A DNA stretch of 48,285 nt from Thermosaccharophagus gerlachensis (GCA_041538025.1 JBGOEV010000016.1:1-48285), one strand, 5' to 3'; positions 9,001 to 17,118 are shown, numbered from the stretch's first letter. Program-made: numbers and translations. Notes: generated by a model from the sequence alone, not told the origin.

Positions 9001-10068
9001 GTTGCCAGCATTGTGCAACGAAGTCACGTAGCGTTGCCCAATACCACGATGAGTTAAGAGCTTTACCGTGTATTGACCTGCTGGCAATGGGTTACCATCG
9101 TCATCTAAGCCGTCCCAATTTATGGTCACAAACTTGTCACCGCTCTTTATCGCCTTTTCGCTTCTTTGAACGACTGGCAATGTCCGCACAAGTATGCCAT
9201 CAGAATTAAACACAGCAGCGCTTACAAACTTCGCCTTCACATCTGGCAACGGCAAACGCAAAGTCAACGGTTGCAACTGCTCTTGTATCGCCTTCGGGCG
9301 CTCAACAACACGAAGCCCTCCCTTAGGCAGGAAGATGGCTTGTCCCCACATGCCAGCGTTTTGAAAAGAGAAACCAGCTTCGCGGATAACATCGTTGAAT
9401 GTGCAGACTTGCTTCCAGCCCGTTGAATCACCCCAAAGTGGCTGTATGACGAGTGCAATCCTATCACCTGCCTTCGGTGGGTTAGCTTTGGCGTTCAGGC
9501 GTTCCCAAGGTATGCGCGCTTCAAGCGTATAGCCTTTGCCATCCTTATCCTTCCGGAAAGCAAGCCCCGAATCCTTACCCACCCAAATCTTGTAAGTCCT
9601 ATAAGCACCATACGCGATGTGGAGAACAGGGAGTTGCTTATCGGTGTAATACCACATCGTCAGATGGCAAACTCTGTCGCTCTCCATATTGGGCAACGGA
9701 TATGGTGCTTTTGGATCGCTACAAAGCCTCACCTGCAGGCAATCACCAGCCCATCCCAAGTTTGGTTCAACAGCTGGGTCGTGGCGGTTCAGCATCGGTG
9801 TGTCATCAACGAAATGAGCGCCAATGTAAAGCGCTTGCGTATCATACATAAGCGCTACCTTAACGCTGAAACGTGGTTTTAGCACTTCGTCAAAAATACA
9901 CTCAATGGATGCACTCAAATCCCAATCGCTTAAGTTGCCATCAATGACAACTCGTTTTGGTGCTGGCACAACAAATATTCGGTCGTATCGTTGAACCTGT
10001 GGTAAACACTCAACACAAAACAACGCAAAGGCAAGACACACAACAAACCTTGCCAGCGTGCATCGCAT
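6016..10068 (-). CDS. Giant secreted protein: CBM9-like domain, FlgD-like Ig, NHL propeller, second CBM9-like domain
   Basis: 1350 residues from ATG 10068. This start is preferred over a longer frame beginning GTG 10116, because AAGGAGG lies 9 bases before it and the protein then opens directly with a signal peptide (MRCTLARFVVCLAFALFCVE). Residues about 35-260 form a family-9 carbohydrate-binding/DOMON-like domain (IDGNLSDWD, then YTLEARIPWERL). A FlgD-like strand set follows (INWDGLDDDGNPLPAGQYTVKLL, about 300-350). Propeller blades fill about 370-1100 (GNIYVTDCGS, GIAVDREGKVWVCEHD). A second CBM9-like domain begins near 1130 (GDLSDWD) and again contains YTLEAAVPLSTIGF. An EF-hand-like calcium loop, DLNGDGLVQADEF, sits near residue 840. 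The layout suggests an extracellular, sugar- or surface-binding protein. No hydrolase active site is evident. It is the first gene of the operon running to 2008. Confidence 0.75.
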   Translation of the reverse strand: MRCTLARFVVCLAFALFCVECLPQVQRYDRIFVVPAPKRVVIDGNLSDWDLSASIECIFDEVLKPRFSVKVALMYDTQALYIGAHFVDDTPMLNRHDPAVEPNLGWAGDCLQVRLCSDPKAPYPLPNMESDRVCHLTMWYYTDKQLPVLHIAYGAYRTYKIWVGKDSGLAFRKDKDGKGYTLEARIPWERLNAKANPPKAGDRIALVIQPLWGDSTGWKQVCTFNDVIREAGFSFQNAGMWGQAIFLPKGGLRVVERPKAIQEQLQPLTLRLPLPDVKAKFVSAAVFNSDGILVRTLPVVQRSEKAIKSGDKFVTINWDGLDDDGNPLPAGQYTVKLLTHRGIGQRYVTSLHNAGNPPWRTDDGTGSWGGDHGAPIAAASDNERVYLGWVVSEAGWAVIAVDPKLPKGDGVVTHIGKKFWGQHQVLEIGILVTALASDGERLFVAQDGKSWGGDWADPKVLNKAGVVLWEARSGKPINFPFGKRTLIVSEWSDEIKPKELQPFGRLSVYHPLVARKRVWERFRDKDFGPQELGLNLLGIAVSGDMLYASLFLEDKIVAINWRTGERVKEFPIQKPCGLAVTKDGQVIAVSDKRLVQLNPQTGDVKPLVTDGLSSPWGVALDGEGNIYVTDCGSAMQVKVFDSNGKLLRTIGKDGGRAWVGRYDPQGMLRPSGIAVDREGKVWVCEHDNAPRRVSVWTKDGRLVADLLGAGHYAVMGAADEQNPQWVNTHATLFSVDYKTGKWNVLGTLIRPQMTGFQFTPDGFTDRDYWFRHIKGSVYLIHRGRGGVVIYKLGEDLVAQPVCAHGPAGALPLHGFTKDDIPVDEKLRDEFWRNPHPFAFWWTDLNGDGLVQADEFLLERVQSFWGLYWGSWVDDELTIWSATPHGTGAIWRIPVKEWLANGVPVYPKPSEQKPLMFVLGKSTIHSVITDGDRLFVLEQEGGDAYGKGSKWQAISCYEIPKSPVEEPQVGKRLWAYRRVWLGFGLEAPLSKPGDVVGAMKFIGKAKLDNGITVIAVNGYFGQFNLLTDEGLWVASLCKDNRYGPRADETTVWPENFSGFFFRNRDDGKFYLIAGDTDCRIWEVTGLESIQRAQTRFEFSEHDRKLAMKAAALRRGIVSELPPLRLRHVAGANLPKVDGDLSDWDMKGGAKIDAGGGRIALVALAYSDTHLFVAFDVKDDSPMRNSGKDFALLFKTGDACDVFLGTDPTADPRRTRPVAGDIRLLFSEMEGKPICVLYEAAVRKGERSPRLFTSPTGAESFDRVVVLSDAQVAIRRTKDGYTLEAAVPLSTIGFLPKAGLTYKGDVGVIYSDAGGSRNVLRACYFNKETAIVNDIPTEARLQVGNWGLITAE

Positions 10069-10167
10069 CTCATATCGCCTCCTTGAGCCAATTCCTTGTT
10101 TTTTTGTTTCCGTCACAACTTGCTTCAGTCATCCTCTCACATTTGATTCCCTTAAGCTCAAGTCTGT

Positions 10168-10196
10168 CTTTTAACACGTGCAAAGCGAATTGTAAA
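10168..10196 (-). promoter_or_regulatory. Candidate promoter for the 10068-2008 operon
   Basis: On the minus strand, TTTACA (10196-10191) and TAAAAG (10173-10168) are separated by exactly 17 bases. A sigma70-type start would fall near 10161, giving a leader of about 90 bases before ATG 10068. Match quality is moderate. Confidence 0.4.
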
Positions 10197-10243
10197 ATCA
10201 CAAGTTGACGCCGTTTGCCTCACCAAGCGTTGACCAATGCCTT

Positions 10244-10291
10244 CCAAAAATTAAAGACCCTCCAATGGACTTTCATCTCCATTGGAGGGTC
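10244..10291 (-). terminator. Rho-independent terminator of groEL
   Basis: A perfect 14-bp inverted repeat (10256-10269 with 10278-10291, arms gaccctccaatgga and tccattggagggtc, 8-base loop) lies 65 bases downstream of the groEL stop. On the minus strand it is followed by a T-rich tail (tttaattttt), so it terminates leftward transcription. It separates groEL from the operon promoter at 10168-10196. Confidence 0.85.
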
Positions 10292-10356
10292 CTGTTGACT
10301 TTGCCTTCGTTTGAGCGTCAGCTAATGATTCCAAAAGCGCCAACCGCTTGAAGCTA

Positions 10357-11982
10357 TTACCACTCCTCGTAATCAGATGGTGGTGTTGTTGGTGCTTTTT
10401 TCTTCTCCGGTATCTCCACGACGGCTGCCTCGGTTGTAAGTATCATTGAAGCGATGCTCGCTGCATTTTCAAGTGCGAGCCTTACCACCTTTGCTGGGTC
10501 AATTATGCCAGCCTCAAACATGTCCACATACTTCTCATTGAGCGCATCAAAGCCATGTCTCTCTGGCATTTCCTTAACCTTCTCAACTACCACAGAACCA
10601 TCATAGCCTGCGTTCTCAGCTATCTGGCGCAGTGGTTCCTCAAGCGCTTTCATCAGTATCTGCACACCTATACGCACATCCCCATCTGTCTCATTTCTGA
10701 GTTGCTCAAGCACTGGCAGGCAACGAAGATATGCCACACCACCACCTGGCACAACTCCTTCCTCAATCGCTGCCCTCGTCGCAGAGAGAGCATCTTCAAA
10801 GCGATGCTTCTTCTCCTTCAACTCGCTCTCAGTAGCTGCACCAACCTCAATCACAGCTACACCGCCAGCAAGTTTCGCCAATCGCTCTTGTAGCTTCTCC
10901 CTATCATAGTCGCTCGTTGTCGTCTCAATCTCTTTCTTGATCTGCTCAATACGCCCTTGTATAGCCTCCTTCTTTCCCGCACCCTCAATTATTGTTGTTT
11001 CCTCCTTGCGCACAACTACCCTTCTCGCCCTTCCAAGCATGTCCAGCGTTACATTTTCAAGCTTTATTCCCAGATCCTCAGTTATGAACTTACCGCCAGT
11101 GAGTATCGCTATGTCCTGCATCATTGCCTTGCGCCTTTCACCATACCCGGGCGCCTTAACCGCACACGATTGCACGACACCCCTGAGTTTGTTAACAACG
11201 AGCAATGCCAGAGCCTCACCTTCAACATCTTCAGCGATGACAAGCAATGGCTTGCCTGTGCGCGCAATCCCTTCCATCAAGGGGACAAGGTCACGCGCTG
11301 AGCTTATCTTCTTCTCGTAGAGCAAGATGTATGGTTCTTCAAGGACGCACTCCATGTTCTCTGGGTCAGTGATGAAGTATGGAGACAGGTAACCCCTATC
11401 AAACTCCATCCCTTCAACAACATCTACTGTCGTTTGGGTTCCCTTTGCTTCCTCAACCGTTATAACTCCATCCTTGCCAACCTTCTCCATCGCATCGGCT
11501 ATTATCTCGCCTATCTCTGTGTCATTACCAGCTATCGCTGCAACCCTCGCTATATCTCCCTTATCCTTCACTTCAACAGCCATTTCCTTGATGCGCTCAC
11601 ACGCCTTATCAACCGCCATCTCAATTCCCTTGCGAACCATCACAGGGTTTGCACCCGCAGCAACCGCTTTTAGGCTCTCGCGAAGTATGCAGTGGGCAAG
11701 CACAGTCGCTGTTGTTGTGCCATCACCAGCAACATCGTTCGTTTTGCGAGCCACTTCTTTGAGGAGCTGAGCACCCATGTCCTCATCTCTGTTCTCAAGC
11801 TCTATTTCCTTAGCCACTGTTACTCCGTCTTTCGTTACTGTTGGTGAACCCCACTTCTTTTCGATCAGCACATTCCTACCCCTCGGACCGAGAGTCACCT
11901 TGACAGCATTAGTGACAATATCTGCTCCCCTCTCAAGTGCTCTCCTTGCTTCCTCACTGAACAGAAGACGCTTCTTAGCCAT
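10357..11982 (-). CDS. groL: Chaperonin GroEL (Hsp60)
   Basis: 541 residues of the 60-kDa chaperonin that folds proteins in an ATP-driven double ring in the cytoplasm. Group I signatures are visible: GPRGRNVLIEKKWGSPTVTKDG near the start, the ATP-site GDGTTTATVLA, IAEDVEGEALALLVVNKLRG in the apical domain, and the equatorial GVVPGGGVAYLR. The start is set at ATG 11982 (MAKKRLLF), with AGGAGG 11 bases upstream; a GTG four codons earlier overlaps that ribosome-binding site. The C-terminus ends PTTPPSDYEEW instead of the usual GGM-rich tail. No groES lies beside it, so the co-chaperonin must be elsewhere. A CIRCE-like operator sits 134 bases upstream and a strong terminator follows, so it is monocistronic and heat-shock regulated. 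Confidence 0.97.
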   Translation of the reverse strand: MAKKRLLFSEEARRALERGADIVTNAVKVTLGPRGRNVLIEKKWGSPTVTKDGVTVAKEIELENRDEDMGAQLLKEVARKTNDVAGDGTTTATVLAHCILRESLKAVAAGANPVMVRKGIEMAVDKACERIKEMAVEVKDKGDIARVAAIAGNDTEIGEIIADAMEKVGKDGVITVEEAKGTQTTVDVVEGMEFDRGYLSPYFITDPENMECVLEEPYILLYEKKISSARDLVPLMEGIARTGKPLLVIAEDVEGEALALLVVNKLRGVVQSCAVKAPGYGERRKAMMQDIAILTGGKFITEDLGIKLENVTLDMLGRARRVVVRKEETTIIEGAGKKEAIQGRIEQIKKEIETTTSDYDREKLQERLAKLAGGVAVIEVGAATESELKEKKHRFEDALSATRAAIEEGVVPGGGVAYLRCLPVLEQLRNETDGDVRIGVQILMKALEEPLRQIAENAGYDGSVVVEKVKEMPERHGFDALNEKYVDMFEAGIIDPAKVVRLALENAASIASMILTTEAAVVEIPEKKKAPTTPPSDYEEW

Positions 11983-12115
11983 GGCATTTTTCACCTCCTG
12001 ACAGCTTCAAAGCATCATCAGGAACGGCTTCTGTAGCATTATTAAGGAAGCTTTAATCAACCCCTGCCTGATCCACCGCCATTGAGGATTTCGGATTCGC
12101 AGCCGTTTACTCATT

Positions 12116-12142
12116 TTAGCACTCTACGATTGAGACTGCTAC
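12116..12142 (-). promoter_or_regulatory. Imperfect CIRCE operator (HrcA site) upstream of groEL
   Basis: TTAGCACTC (12116-12124), a 9-base spacer and GACTGCTAC (12134-12142). The left arm is the exact CIRCE consensus and the spacing is exact; the right arm matches GAGTGCTAA at 7 of 9 positions. It lies in the only intergenic space before groEL. A TAAAAT, read on the minus strand at 12118-12113, overlaps its edge and could be the -10 box. HrcA repression of groEL is the expected consequence; hrcA is not in the window. Confidence 0.8.
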
Positions 12143-12191
12143 TCAATCAGCCCCCAACAATAGGATTTGAAAACACAAGAAAGGCTTGACA

Positions 12192-12959
12192 TCAGCGTCT
12201 AATGCGACTGCGGTCTCTCTTTAACTTGCGCACTAACTTCCTCAAGCAGCTCATGATCACATCAACGACATCCTCTGGTGTATCCACGATCTGAAGCAAT
12301 TTGTCATCACCTGGTGAAATGTAACCTGATGGCAACATGACATCTCTTATCCAGCTTACAAAGCCATTCCAGTATTCGCTTCCGAAGAGAACTATCGGGA
12401 AGTTGAGTATCCGCTTTGTCTGCACTAAACATAACGCCTCTGTAAGCTCATCAAGCGTTCCATAGCCGCCAGGAAAGATGACGAACCCAAGGGAGTATTT
12501 CACGAACATCATCTTTCGGCAGAAGAAGTAATGAAAGAGTATGGCTATATCCTGATATTGATTTGCCTGTTGTTCTTGTGGGAGCTCAATGTTGAGCCCG
12601 ACAGACAAACCACCGCCAAGTTTTGCACCCCTGTTTGCAGCTTCCATGATACCCGGACCGCCACCTGTGATTATCGTTAAGCCCTCCCTCGCCAACAGTT
12701 CTGCAGTGCGCATCGCAGCTTTGTAATACTTGTCATCCTCGCTCACCCTTGCTGAGCCAAATATTGCCACCGCAGGTCCTATCCGAGAGAGCACTTCAAA
12801 TCCGTGAACGAATTCACCCATGATGCGCAACACTCGCCATGTGTCCGTCTTCGTGAAATCATCTGCTTGCCTTGATGAATCAAGGAGCTCAAAGTCATCA
12901 AGGGCATTGTGTTTGGCACTAAAGCCCTTCCTCTGCCTCTCTATCTTTCTCATCTGCAT
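12192..12959 (-). CDS. LOG-family protein (TIGR00730-type, cytokinin-activating phosphoribohydrolase fold)
   Basis: About 255 residues with a Rossmann-like fold. Two hallmark motifs are visible: ITGGGPGIMEAANRGA and FPGGYGTLDELTEAL (the PGGxGTxxE signature of lysine-decarboxylase-like/LOG proteins). Family members hydrolyse nucleoside 5'-monophosphates to base and ribose 5-phosphate. The exact substrate here is unproven, and older annotation would say lysine decarboxylase. An N-terminal extension of about 60 residues (DDFTKTDTWRVLRIMGEFVHGFE) matches the longer LOG subgroup. The start is ambiguous among several ATGs; 12959 is chosen because GGAG lies 8 bases upstream, and the frame stays open to 12977. 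It is divergent from the gene at 13223. Confidence 0.85.
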   Translation of the reverse strand: MQMRKIERQRKGFSAKHNALDDFELLDSSRQADDFTKTDTWRVLRIMGEFVHGFEVLSRIGPAVAIFGSARVSEDDKYYKAAMRTAELLAREGLTIITGGGPGIMEAANRGAKLGGGLSVGLNIELPQEQQANQYQDIAILFHYFFCRKMMFVKYSLGFVIFPGGYGTLDELTEALCLVQTKRILNFPIVLFGSEYWNGFVSWIRDVMLPSGYISPGDDKLLQIVDTPEDVVDVIMSCLRKLVRKLKRDRSRIRR

Positions 12960-13112
12960 CGCCATCACTCCATGCATCTGTTTTTGCTTAGCAAACCGAA
13001 TCCCAAACTATGATGCCTTAACGCATGTTGAAATGAAAAAACTCGCCACTTAATCGAGGTCCACCTTGTTACAGAGGTTGTCGCATTTTCCTTCCAACAT
13101 CTTTTAACCCAC

Positions 13113-13141
13113 TTTACATTGCTTGCTTTCTGACACATGAT
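13113..13141 (+). promoter_or_regulatory. Candidate promoter for the gene at 13223
   Basis: TTTACA (13113-13118) and CATGAT (13136-13141) are separated by 17 bases inside the 263-bp divergent spacer 12960-13222. No other strong signal was seen in this spacer. Confidence 0.35.
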
Positions 13142-13222
13142 TTTTACAGCAGTGGGACATTGGCGCGTTCGCAAAGCATAAAACAACTCTCCACATATTT
13201 CAGCAATGCGAGGGGAATGTAA

Positions 13223-14419
13223 GTGTATTTAGGGATGTGGGTATTCCCATGGGATATCGTGGACGAAGGTGCAAAGACGGTCTTAAAGCGCATAAGAGAT
13301 GAAGCTGGTTTGAATGTTGTTAGCTTAGCAGTTAGCTACGATGCTGCTAAGTTCCTCATGCCACGCAACCCCAAAAGGAAGGTGTATTTTTCTGAAGAGG
13401 GTGTTGTCTACTTTCAACCAATGCCGGCATGGTATGCTGGTTTGGAACTGCAGCCAAGAGTTAGCAGCATATGCAAGGAGAGGAACTTGCTTGCAGATCT
13501 AATGAAAGCTGCCGAACAGATTGATATGAAGGTAGTCGCGTGGGTGACATGTTGTCACAACAGCCGCTTAGCTTCAGAGCACAGAAGTTGTGCCACTGTC
13601 AATTGCTTTGGCGATGTATATATCACACACCTTTGCCCAAGCAGCTACCAAGTGAGGGAGTTTTTGTTAGCGATGCTTGGGGACCTTGTCACCAACTACA
13701 AACCTTATGCTGTTGAACTTGAGGCACTTGAGTATATGCCTTTCCGCCATGCCTATCACCATGAGAAGGTAGATGTTGACTTACCGCCACTGATTGAGTT
13801 TCTTTTGGGGCTTTGCTTTTGCTCATCATGCACGAAGCGCGCTCAAGAAAGCGGAATTGATGTGGTTGCAGTAAGGAATACTGTCAAAAGGGAAATTGAG
13901 AGGTATTTCTCTTCGCCTTCTTCATTCACAAGCGAGGAAATAACTTGGGAGATGCTTACGCAAAAGCTTAGTGAGGAAGTAGTTGGCTACGTTCAAATGC
14001 GCATAGCAAGCATGAGTTCTTTGCTTGAACTAATCCACGACAGCATCAAACATAGGTCAAACACGAGGATTCACCTCTTCGGTAACATACGTCCCGGAAG
14101 CCTTTGGCAGACAGGTCTGGAACCAAGCTTACTCTCCCAATATGCTGATAGCGTAATAGTGCTCGTATACCGTTTGAGCGTGGAAGAACTCCGCACTTCG
14201 CTCATCGTTAACAGGGCAATGATGCAAGAGCGAATGCTCATCATAGGTTTGCACCCGTCGGAAAAATATTCGGAGTCGTTTGAGAGATTTGCTGAGAGAG
14301 TCAAAATATGCGTAGACAGTGGTGTTGATGGTTTCTCCTTTTTCTCTTACAGCGTCCTTATGCCACACCACTTCACTTGGATAAGGAGAGCACTAACACA
14401 AGCAGGCATCATCAAATGA
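13223..14419 (+). CDS. Conserved hypothetical protein, TIM-barrel glycosidase-like
   Basis: 398 residues without a signal peptide. The alternation of strands (GMWVFPWDIV, NVVSLAVSYD, MKVVAWVTCCHNSRL, AVELEALEYM, IRIHLFGNIRPG-like) suggests a TIM barrel. I recognise the family by phrases such as NPKRKVYFSEEGVVYFQP and FRHAYHHEKV but know no established function. Candidate catalytic or metal residues are E165 and E168 in ELEALEY, the HHEK at about 179-182, and the CFCSSC cysteine cluster at 198-203. GTG 13223 has GAGGGG 7 bases upstream. The next gene, a fucosidase, starts 78 bp downstream behind its own possible promoter, so a role in carbohydrate turnover is plausible but inferred. Confidence 0.6.
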   Translation: MYLGMWVFPWDIVDEGAKTVLKRIRDEAGLNVVSLAVSYDAAKFLMPRNPKRKVYFSEEGVVYFQPMPAWYAGLELQPRVSSICKERNLLADLMKAAEQIDMKVVAWVTCCHNSRLASEHRSCATVNCFGDVYITHLCPSSYQVREFLLAMLGDLVTNYKPYAVELEALEYMPFRHAYHHEKVDVDLPPLIEFLLGLCFCSSCTKRAQESGIDVVAVRNTVKREIERYFSSPSSFTSEEITWEMLTQKLSEEVVGYVQMRIASMSSLLELIHDSIKHRSNTRIHLFGNIRPGSLWQTGLEPSLLSQYADSVIVLVYRLSVEELRTSLIVNRAMMQERMLIIGLHPSEKYSESFERFAERVKICVDSGVDGFSFFSYSVLMPHHFTWIRRALTQAGIIK

Positions 14420-14452
14420 TAAGGTGGTATGCATTTGCTCAAAAGGGCGATG

Positions 14453-14458
14453 TATAAT
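14453..14458 (+). promoter_or_regulatory. Candidate -10 box for the fucosidase gene
   Basis: A perfect TATAAT lies 39 bases before the ATG at 14498. No good -35 hexamer stands at 16-18 bases, so an activator may be needed, or the match may be chance. Confidence 0.35.
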
Positions 14459-14497
14459 GGAATGTGAAAAAACCATCGGGACAGGGGTGAGGAGAAG

Positions 14498-16285
14498 ATG
14501 GGAAAGTCTGCCAAGAGGTGGGTTAGCGCTTTAACAATCGTGTTAGCGATTTCACTATCCACACAACTCCTCACATCAAAAGCATCATCACAAGAGGAAT
14601 GGTTCGAGAGGTGGCTTGAAGAGACAAGAGATAAACGCATGAAGTGGTGGCGCGAGGCTAAGTTTGGCATGTTCATCCATTGGGGTGTTTATGCAGTTCT
14701 TGGTGGCATATACAAAGGAAAGCAGATACCCGGGATAGGCGAATGGATAATGCACCGTGCCCGAATACCCGTCGCCGAATACAAGGAATATGCGAAGCAG
14801 TTTAATCCAGTTAAGTATGACCCAGATGCGTGGGTGAGCCTCGCGAGGAAAGCTGGCATGAGATACATCGTCATCACATCAAAGCACCACGATGGCTTTG
14901 CTCTGTTTGATTCAAAAGTTACCGATTGGGATGTAGTTGATGCTACACCATACGGTAAGGACTTGCTTAAGCCCCTCGTTGAAGCGTGCAGGAGACAAGG
15001 TGTCAAGATAGGCTTTTACTACTCTCAAGCACAAGACTGGTGCCACAAAGGTGGAGCAGCTGCAGGTGGTCACTGGGATAAGGCACAGGAAGGAGACTTT
15101 GATGAATACTTACGCACAATCGCTATACCTCAGGTGAAAGAGCTTTTCACGAACTACGGTGAGCTTGCAATCATTTGGTTTGACACACCTGTCAACATGA
15201 CGCGGGAGCGCGCTTTGGCTTTCTTGCCGTTGCTTAAATTGCAACCAAACATAATCATGAACAATCGCCTTGGTGGTGGAATAAGAGGCGATTTTGATAC
15301 GCCAGAACAACACATACCTGCAGAGGCAATAGCGGGAAGAGACTTTGAAGTTTGCATGACGATGAATGACACTTGGGGATATAAGTCGTATGACCAAAAT
15401 TGGAAATCAACGACAACGCTTATACGCAACCTCGTTGACATAGCCAGCAAGGGTGGAAATTACTTGCTCAATGTTGGTCCAACACCTGAAGGCGAAATAC
15501 CACAGCCATCAGTTGAGCGTCTTTTGGAGATGGGGCAGTGGTTAAGCGTTAACGGTGAAGCAATATATGGCACTAAGGCAAGCCCGTTCAAACGCCCTGC
15601 GTGGGGAAGATGCACGATGAAAGAAGCCGACGACAGAACATTGCTTTACTTGCACATCTTTGAATGGAAGCCTGAAGCCACAATTGATGTGCCAATCAAC
15701 AACGAACCAATAGCTTGCTACTTGCTATCCAACAAAGGCACTAAACTCCCTGTGACAAAAGGAGAAGATGGATTGATGGTGCGATTGGTTGGCGATGCAC
15801 CAGATAAAATCTGTTCTGTGGTTGTGCTTGAGATAAAGGGTAAGCCAACCGTCATTAAAAGAGCGATAAGGCAAGCTGAGGATGGTTCTGTCACACTAAG
15901 GGCTGCAGAGGCGTCCATTCACAACCCAGCTGGAATCAAAACACCAGCAAGGTATGAGTATGGTGGAGCAAAGGACAACATCGGTTTCTGGCTTGACCCA
16001 CGCTCAACAGTTGAGTGGAAATTCAAAATCACAAAGACGGGTGAATTTGATGTGCATGTTCAGGTGGCTACGCCTGCAAAGGATGTGCAAGCCCGTGTAA
16101 TCGTGAACGGTCAAGCAATCGTGATGAGAGTGCCCACAACCGGTGACTATGATAAATACACGACGGTCACAATCGGGCGAGTGAAGATTGAAAAGGAAGG
16201 TGAATACACGCTTAAAGTTGAACCCATAGCAGATGGATGGCACCCAATCAACTTGCGTTCCATAACGCTCAAACTGGTGAAATGA
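14498..16285 (+). CDS. Secreted alpha-L-fucosidase, GH29, with C-terminal accessory domain
   Basis: 595 residues. A signal peptide covers about 1-31 (basic start, then ALTIVLAISLSTQLLTSKASS). The GH29 barrel is clear: KFGMFIHWGVY (56-65), YIVITSKHHDGFALF (123-137), GFYYSQAQDW, and IIWFDTP with D229 as the expected nucleophile. GDFDTPEQ near 264-271 is a conserved part of the active-site rim. A beta-sandwich follows to about 430, then an extra module (about 455-595, WKFKITKTGEFDVHVQVATP) of CBM-like sandwich type. The enzyme should release terminal L-fucose from glycans outside the cytoplasm. ATG 14498 is preceded by GAGGAGA. No fucose catabolic genes adjoin it. Confidence 0.92.
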   Translation: MGKSAKRWVSALTIVLAISLSTQLLTSKASSQEEWFERWLEETRDKRMKWWREAKFGMFIHWGVYAVLGGIYKGKQIPGIGEWIMHRARIPVAEYKEYAKQFNPVKYDPDAWVSLARKAGMRYIVITSKHHDGFALFDSKVTDWDVVDATPYGKDLLKPLVEACRRQGVKIGFYYSQAQDWCHKGGAAAGGHWDKAQEGDFDEYLRTIAIPQVKELFTNYGELAIIWFDTPVNMTRERALAFLPLLKLQPNIIMNNRLGGGIRGDFDTPEQHIPAEAIAGRDFEVCMTMNDTWGYKSYDQNWKSTTTLIRNLVDIASKGGNYLLNVGPTPEGEIPQPSVERLLEMGQWLSVNGEAIYGTKASPFKRPAWGRCTMKEADDRTLLYLHIFEWKPEATIDVPINNEPIACYLLSNKGTKLPVTKGEDGLMVRLVGDAPDKICSVVVLEIKGKPTVIKRAIRQAEDGSVTLRAAEASIHNPAGIKTPARYEYGGAKDNIGFWLDPRSTVEWKFKITKTGEFDVHVQVATPAKDVQARVIVNGQAIVMRVPTTGDYDKYTTVTIGRVKIEKEGEYTLKVEPIADGWHPINLRSITLKLVK

Positions 16286-16305
16286 GCAAACACTTTTTGA
16301 GTGTG

Positions 16306-17046
16306 TCATATTGAGCTTGCAATCTCGTCAAGGATTCGCTTTAAGGCATCAATCCTGTTGTGAGCTTTCAATATGGGTCTTCCAACAACTATATAGTTTG
16401 CACCCCTTCTTATAGCCTCAGATGGCGTCGTGAAACGGCGCTGGTCTTCAACGGCTGCCCATGATGGACGTATTCCGGGAACAACGATGAGAAGCTCATC
16501 ACCGCACCTTTCCCTTATGACTTCTAACTCCTCACCAGATGCTACAACCCCATCTGCGCCAGCAGATTTGGCGAGTTCAGCCATCGCAGCTACATACTCG
16601 CTCGGTTTGGCACCCACTTTAAGCTCTTCGTTTAATTGGTGCTGTGAAATGCTTGTGAGCAGTGTAACAGCAAACGAGAGTGGCTTTTCCAATGAAGCTT
16701 CCTTTGCACCTTCTAACGCACCATTGACGCATGAGCGCATCATCTCAAAGCCACCACACGCATGCATCGTCATACCCCATATGCCCTTCTTGGCAAGCGA
16801 GCGAGATGCTTCAAAAACAGTGTTTGGGATATCGTGGAGTTTTATGTCCAACAGAACCAACGCACCCATCGCTGTAAACTCATCAATTATGCTAAAGCCA
16901 ACGTTGCATAAAAGCGTATACCCAACTTTAAATCGCCTGCACAAGTGGAGAAGTTCCTCCACAACTGTAAGAGCTTCTTCCCTACCCCTCACATCCACAG
17001 CCACTATGACCATGTCGTTAACATCACTGTGCCTTTCGGTTGCCAT
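16306..17046 (-). CDS. pyrF: Orotidine 5'-phosphate decarboxylase
   Basis: About 246 residues. It catalyses the last step of de novo UMP synthesis, OMP to UMP plus CO2, in the cytoplasm. The catalytic DxKxxD signature is intact (LLDIKLHDIPNTV), preceded by the barrel strand VIVAVDVRG and followed by the phosphate-binding IVVPGIRPSW and GANYIVVGRPIL. Start chosen at ATG 17046 with GGTGA 5 bases upstream; an in-frame GTG at 17055 overlaps that site. It converges on the fucosidase gene (20 bp apart) and is transcribed away from the aminotransferase operon. No other pyr genes are near. Confidence 0.95.
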   Translation of the reverse strand: MATERHSDVNDMVIVAVDVRGREEALTVVEELLHLCRRFKVGYTLLCNVGFSIIDEFTAMGALVLLDIKLHDIPNTVFEASRSLAKKGIWGMTMHACGGFEMMRSCVNGALEGAKEASLEKPLSFAVTLLTSISQHQLNEELKVGAKPSEYVAAMAELAKSAGADGVVASGEELEVIRERCGDELLIVVPGIRPSWAAVEDQRRFTTPSEAIRRGANYIVVGRPILKAHNRIDALKRILDEIASSI

Positions 17047-17118
17047 AGCTTTCACCTACCTGTCACCTACCTGTTCCAAGCAAGTTGCACCTATGGCAAT
17101 AATGTCTCACATCTGTGC

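Noticed and set aside
16290..16304. Short hairpin ACACT-ttttg-AGTGT between the fucosidase and pyrF genes
   Set aside because: A five-base stem is too weak to call a terminator with confidence.
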